DNA from: Comamonas sp.
Lineage (GTDB): Bacteria; Pseudomonadota; Gammaproteobacteria; Burkholderiales; Burkholderiaceae_C
Assembly: GCA_031277805.1 (NCBI GenBank)
Contig: JAITLR010000003.1
Span: 1-64,000 of the forward strand
Direction of reading: 5' to 3'
DNA: 64,000 nt
The notes below the pieces were generated by a model that was not told the DNA's origin, made no database searches, and worked only from the letters and a program-made list of their open reading frames with translations. Both the position numbers and the translations under genes were made by a program. Positions 63,730-64,000 of this stretch are shown here, piece by piece (the first letter of the stretch is position 1; every line of letters begins with the position of its first letter).

Positions 63730-64000
63730 ATGGGTGATGTCTCTCGGCTCCTGGCCGACTATGGGCCTGCCTTCGGGCAGGCCCTGTTGTTGACGTGGAA
63801 GCTCACGCTCGTGTCGTTCGTGCCCGGCTTCCTGCTGGGCATGGCCGTGGCGGTGCTCAGGCTGTGCCCATTGCCGCCGTTGCGCTTTGTCCTGACCGTC
63901 TATGTCGAGATCTTCCGCAACATTCCCAGCGTGGCGCTGCTGATCTTCATCGTGTTCGCGCTGCCCGACCTCAATATCGTGATTGACTATGAGCCCAGCG
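63730..64000 (+). CDS. Polar amino-acid ABC transporter permease, N-terminal part (cut by window edge)
   Basis: 90 codons from the ATG at 63730 to the window end. ALLLTWKLTLVSFVPGFLLG is the first helix, and EIFRNIPSVALLIFIVFALP is the permease (HisMQ-type) segment in which the arginine after EIF is conserved. Starts 3 bases after the binding protein gene. Confidence 0.88.
   Translation, partial: MGDVSRLLADYGPAFGQALLLTWKLTLVSFVPGFLLGMAVAVLRLCPLPPLRFVLTVYVEIFRNIPSVALLIFIVFALPDLNIVIDYEPS

Overview
The window is high-GC, densely packed bacterial chromosome and looks like a betaproteobacterium of the Comamonadaceae, most likely Comamonas or a close relative. This rests on the gene set: sdhCDAB-sdhE-gltA with a neighbouring HutC-type GntR gene and mdh, a TRAP/Entner-Doudoroff gluconate cassette, VanA/VanB-type Rieske oxygenases, and a short interspersed repeat with the core ATAGCTG-NN-AGCGCTT that I associate with this family. 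No rRNA, tRNA, CRISPR array or transposase was seen. Both edges cut genes.

Layout. 1-1225: end of an acyl-CoA dehydrogenase and a nitronate monooxygenase. 1289-7943: two FNR/Anr-type boxes, then cydD-cydC-cydA-cydB-cydX, i.e. the bd oxidase together with its thiol exporter. 7955-15268: gluconate catabolism. A divergent LacI-type regulator with two identical operators faces gntK, a TRAP transporter, edd and eda. 15309-18214: GbsR-type regulator, membrane acyltransferase, rnk. 18190-22626: a radical SAM gene behind a near-canonical LexA box, then small genes of the SMI1/KNR4 immunity type with no visible toxin. 22645-28268: phosphonate uptake (phnD, phnC, phnE) with a LysR regulator, an Fe-type alcohol dehydrogenase and phnX. 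28355-29508: small unknown genes and a broken DUF6882-like fragment.

29605-37950: a long minus-strand block made of a LysR gene, a VanB-type reductase, a VanA-type oxygenase, a TIM-barrel protein, frmA, a small membrane protein and fghA, with a divergent GlxA/AraC regulator. A Rieske demethylase would release formaldehyde, which frmA and fghA would oxidise, so the block reads as one pathway. 37977-44330: an accessory patch with an xre gene between 19-bp direct repeats, a 103-bp MITE-like element, a 1609-residue DUF4011/SF1 helicase/Vsr-like nuclease protein (candidate defence gene), and an AT-rich pocket with a small outer-membrane protein. 44329-46754: DEAD-box helicase and quinone oxidoreductase.

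46989-59267: TCA-cycle supercluster (gltA, sdhE, sdhB, sdhA, sdhD, sdhC, a GntR regulator, mdh, tam, a citrate-lyase-like gene, an exported Lys/Ala-rich protein, acnB). 59364-64000: XRE regulator, membrane protein, second copy of the 103-bp element, a queuosine-precursor transporter behind a possible preQ1 riboswitch, a bacterioferritin lacking the haem methionine, and the start of a polar amino-acid ABC transporter.
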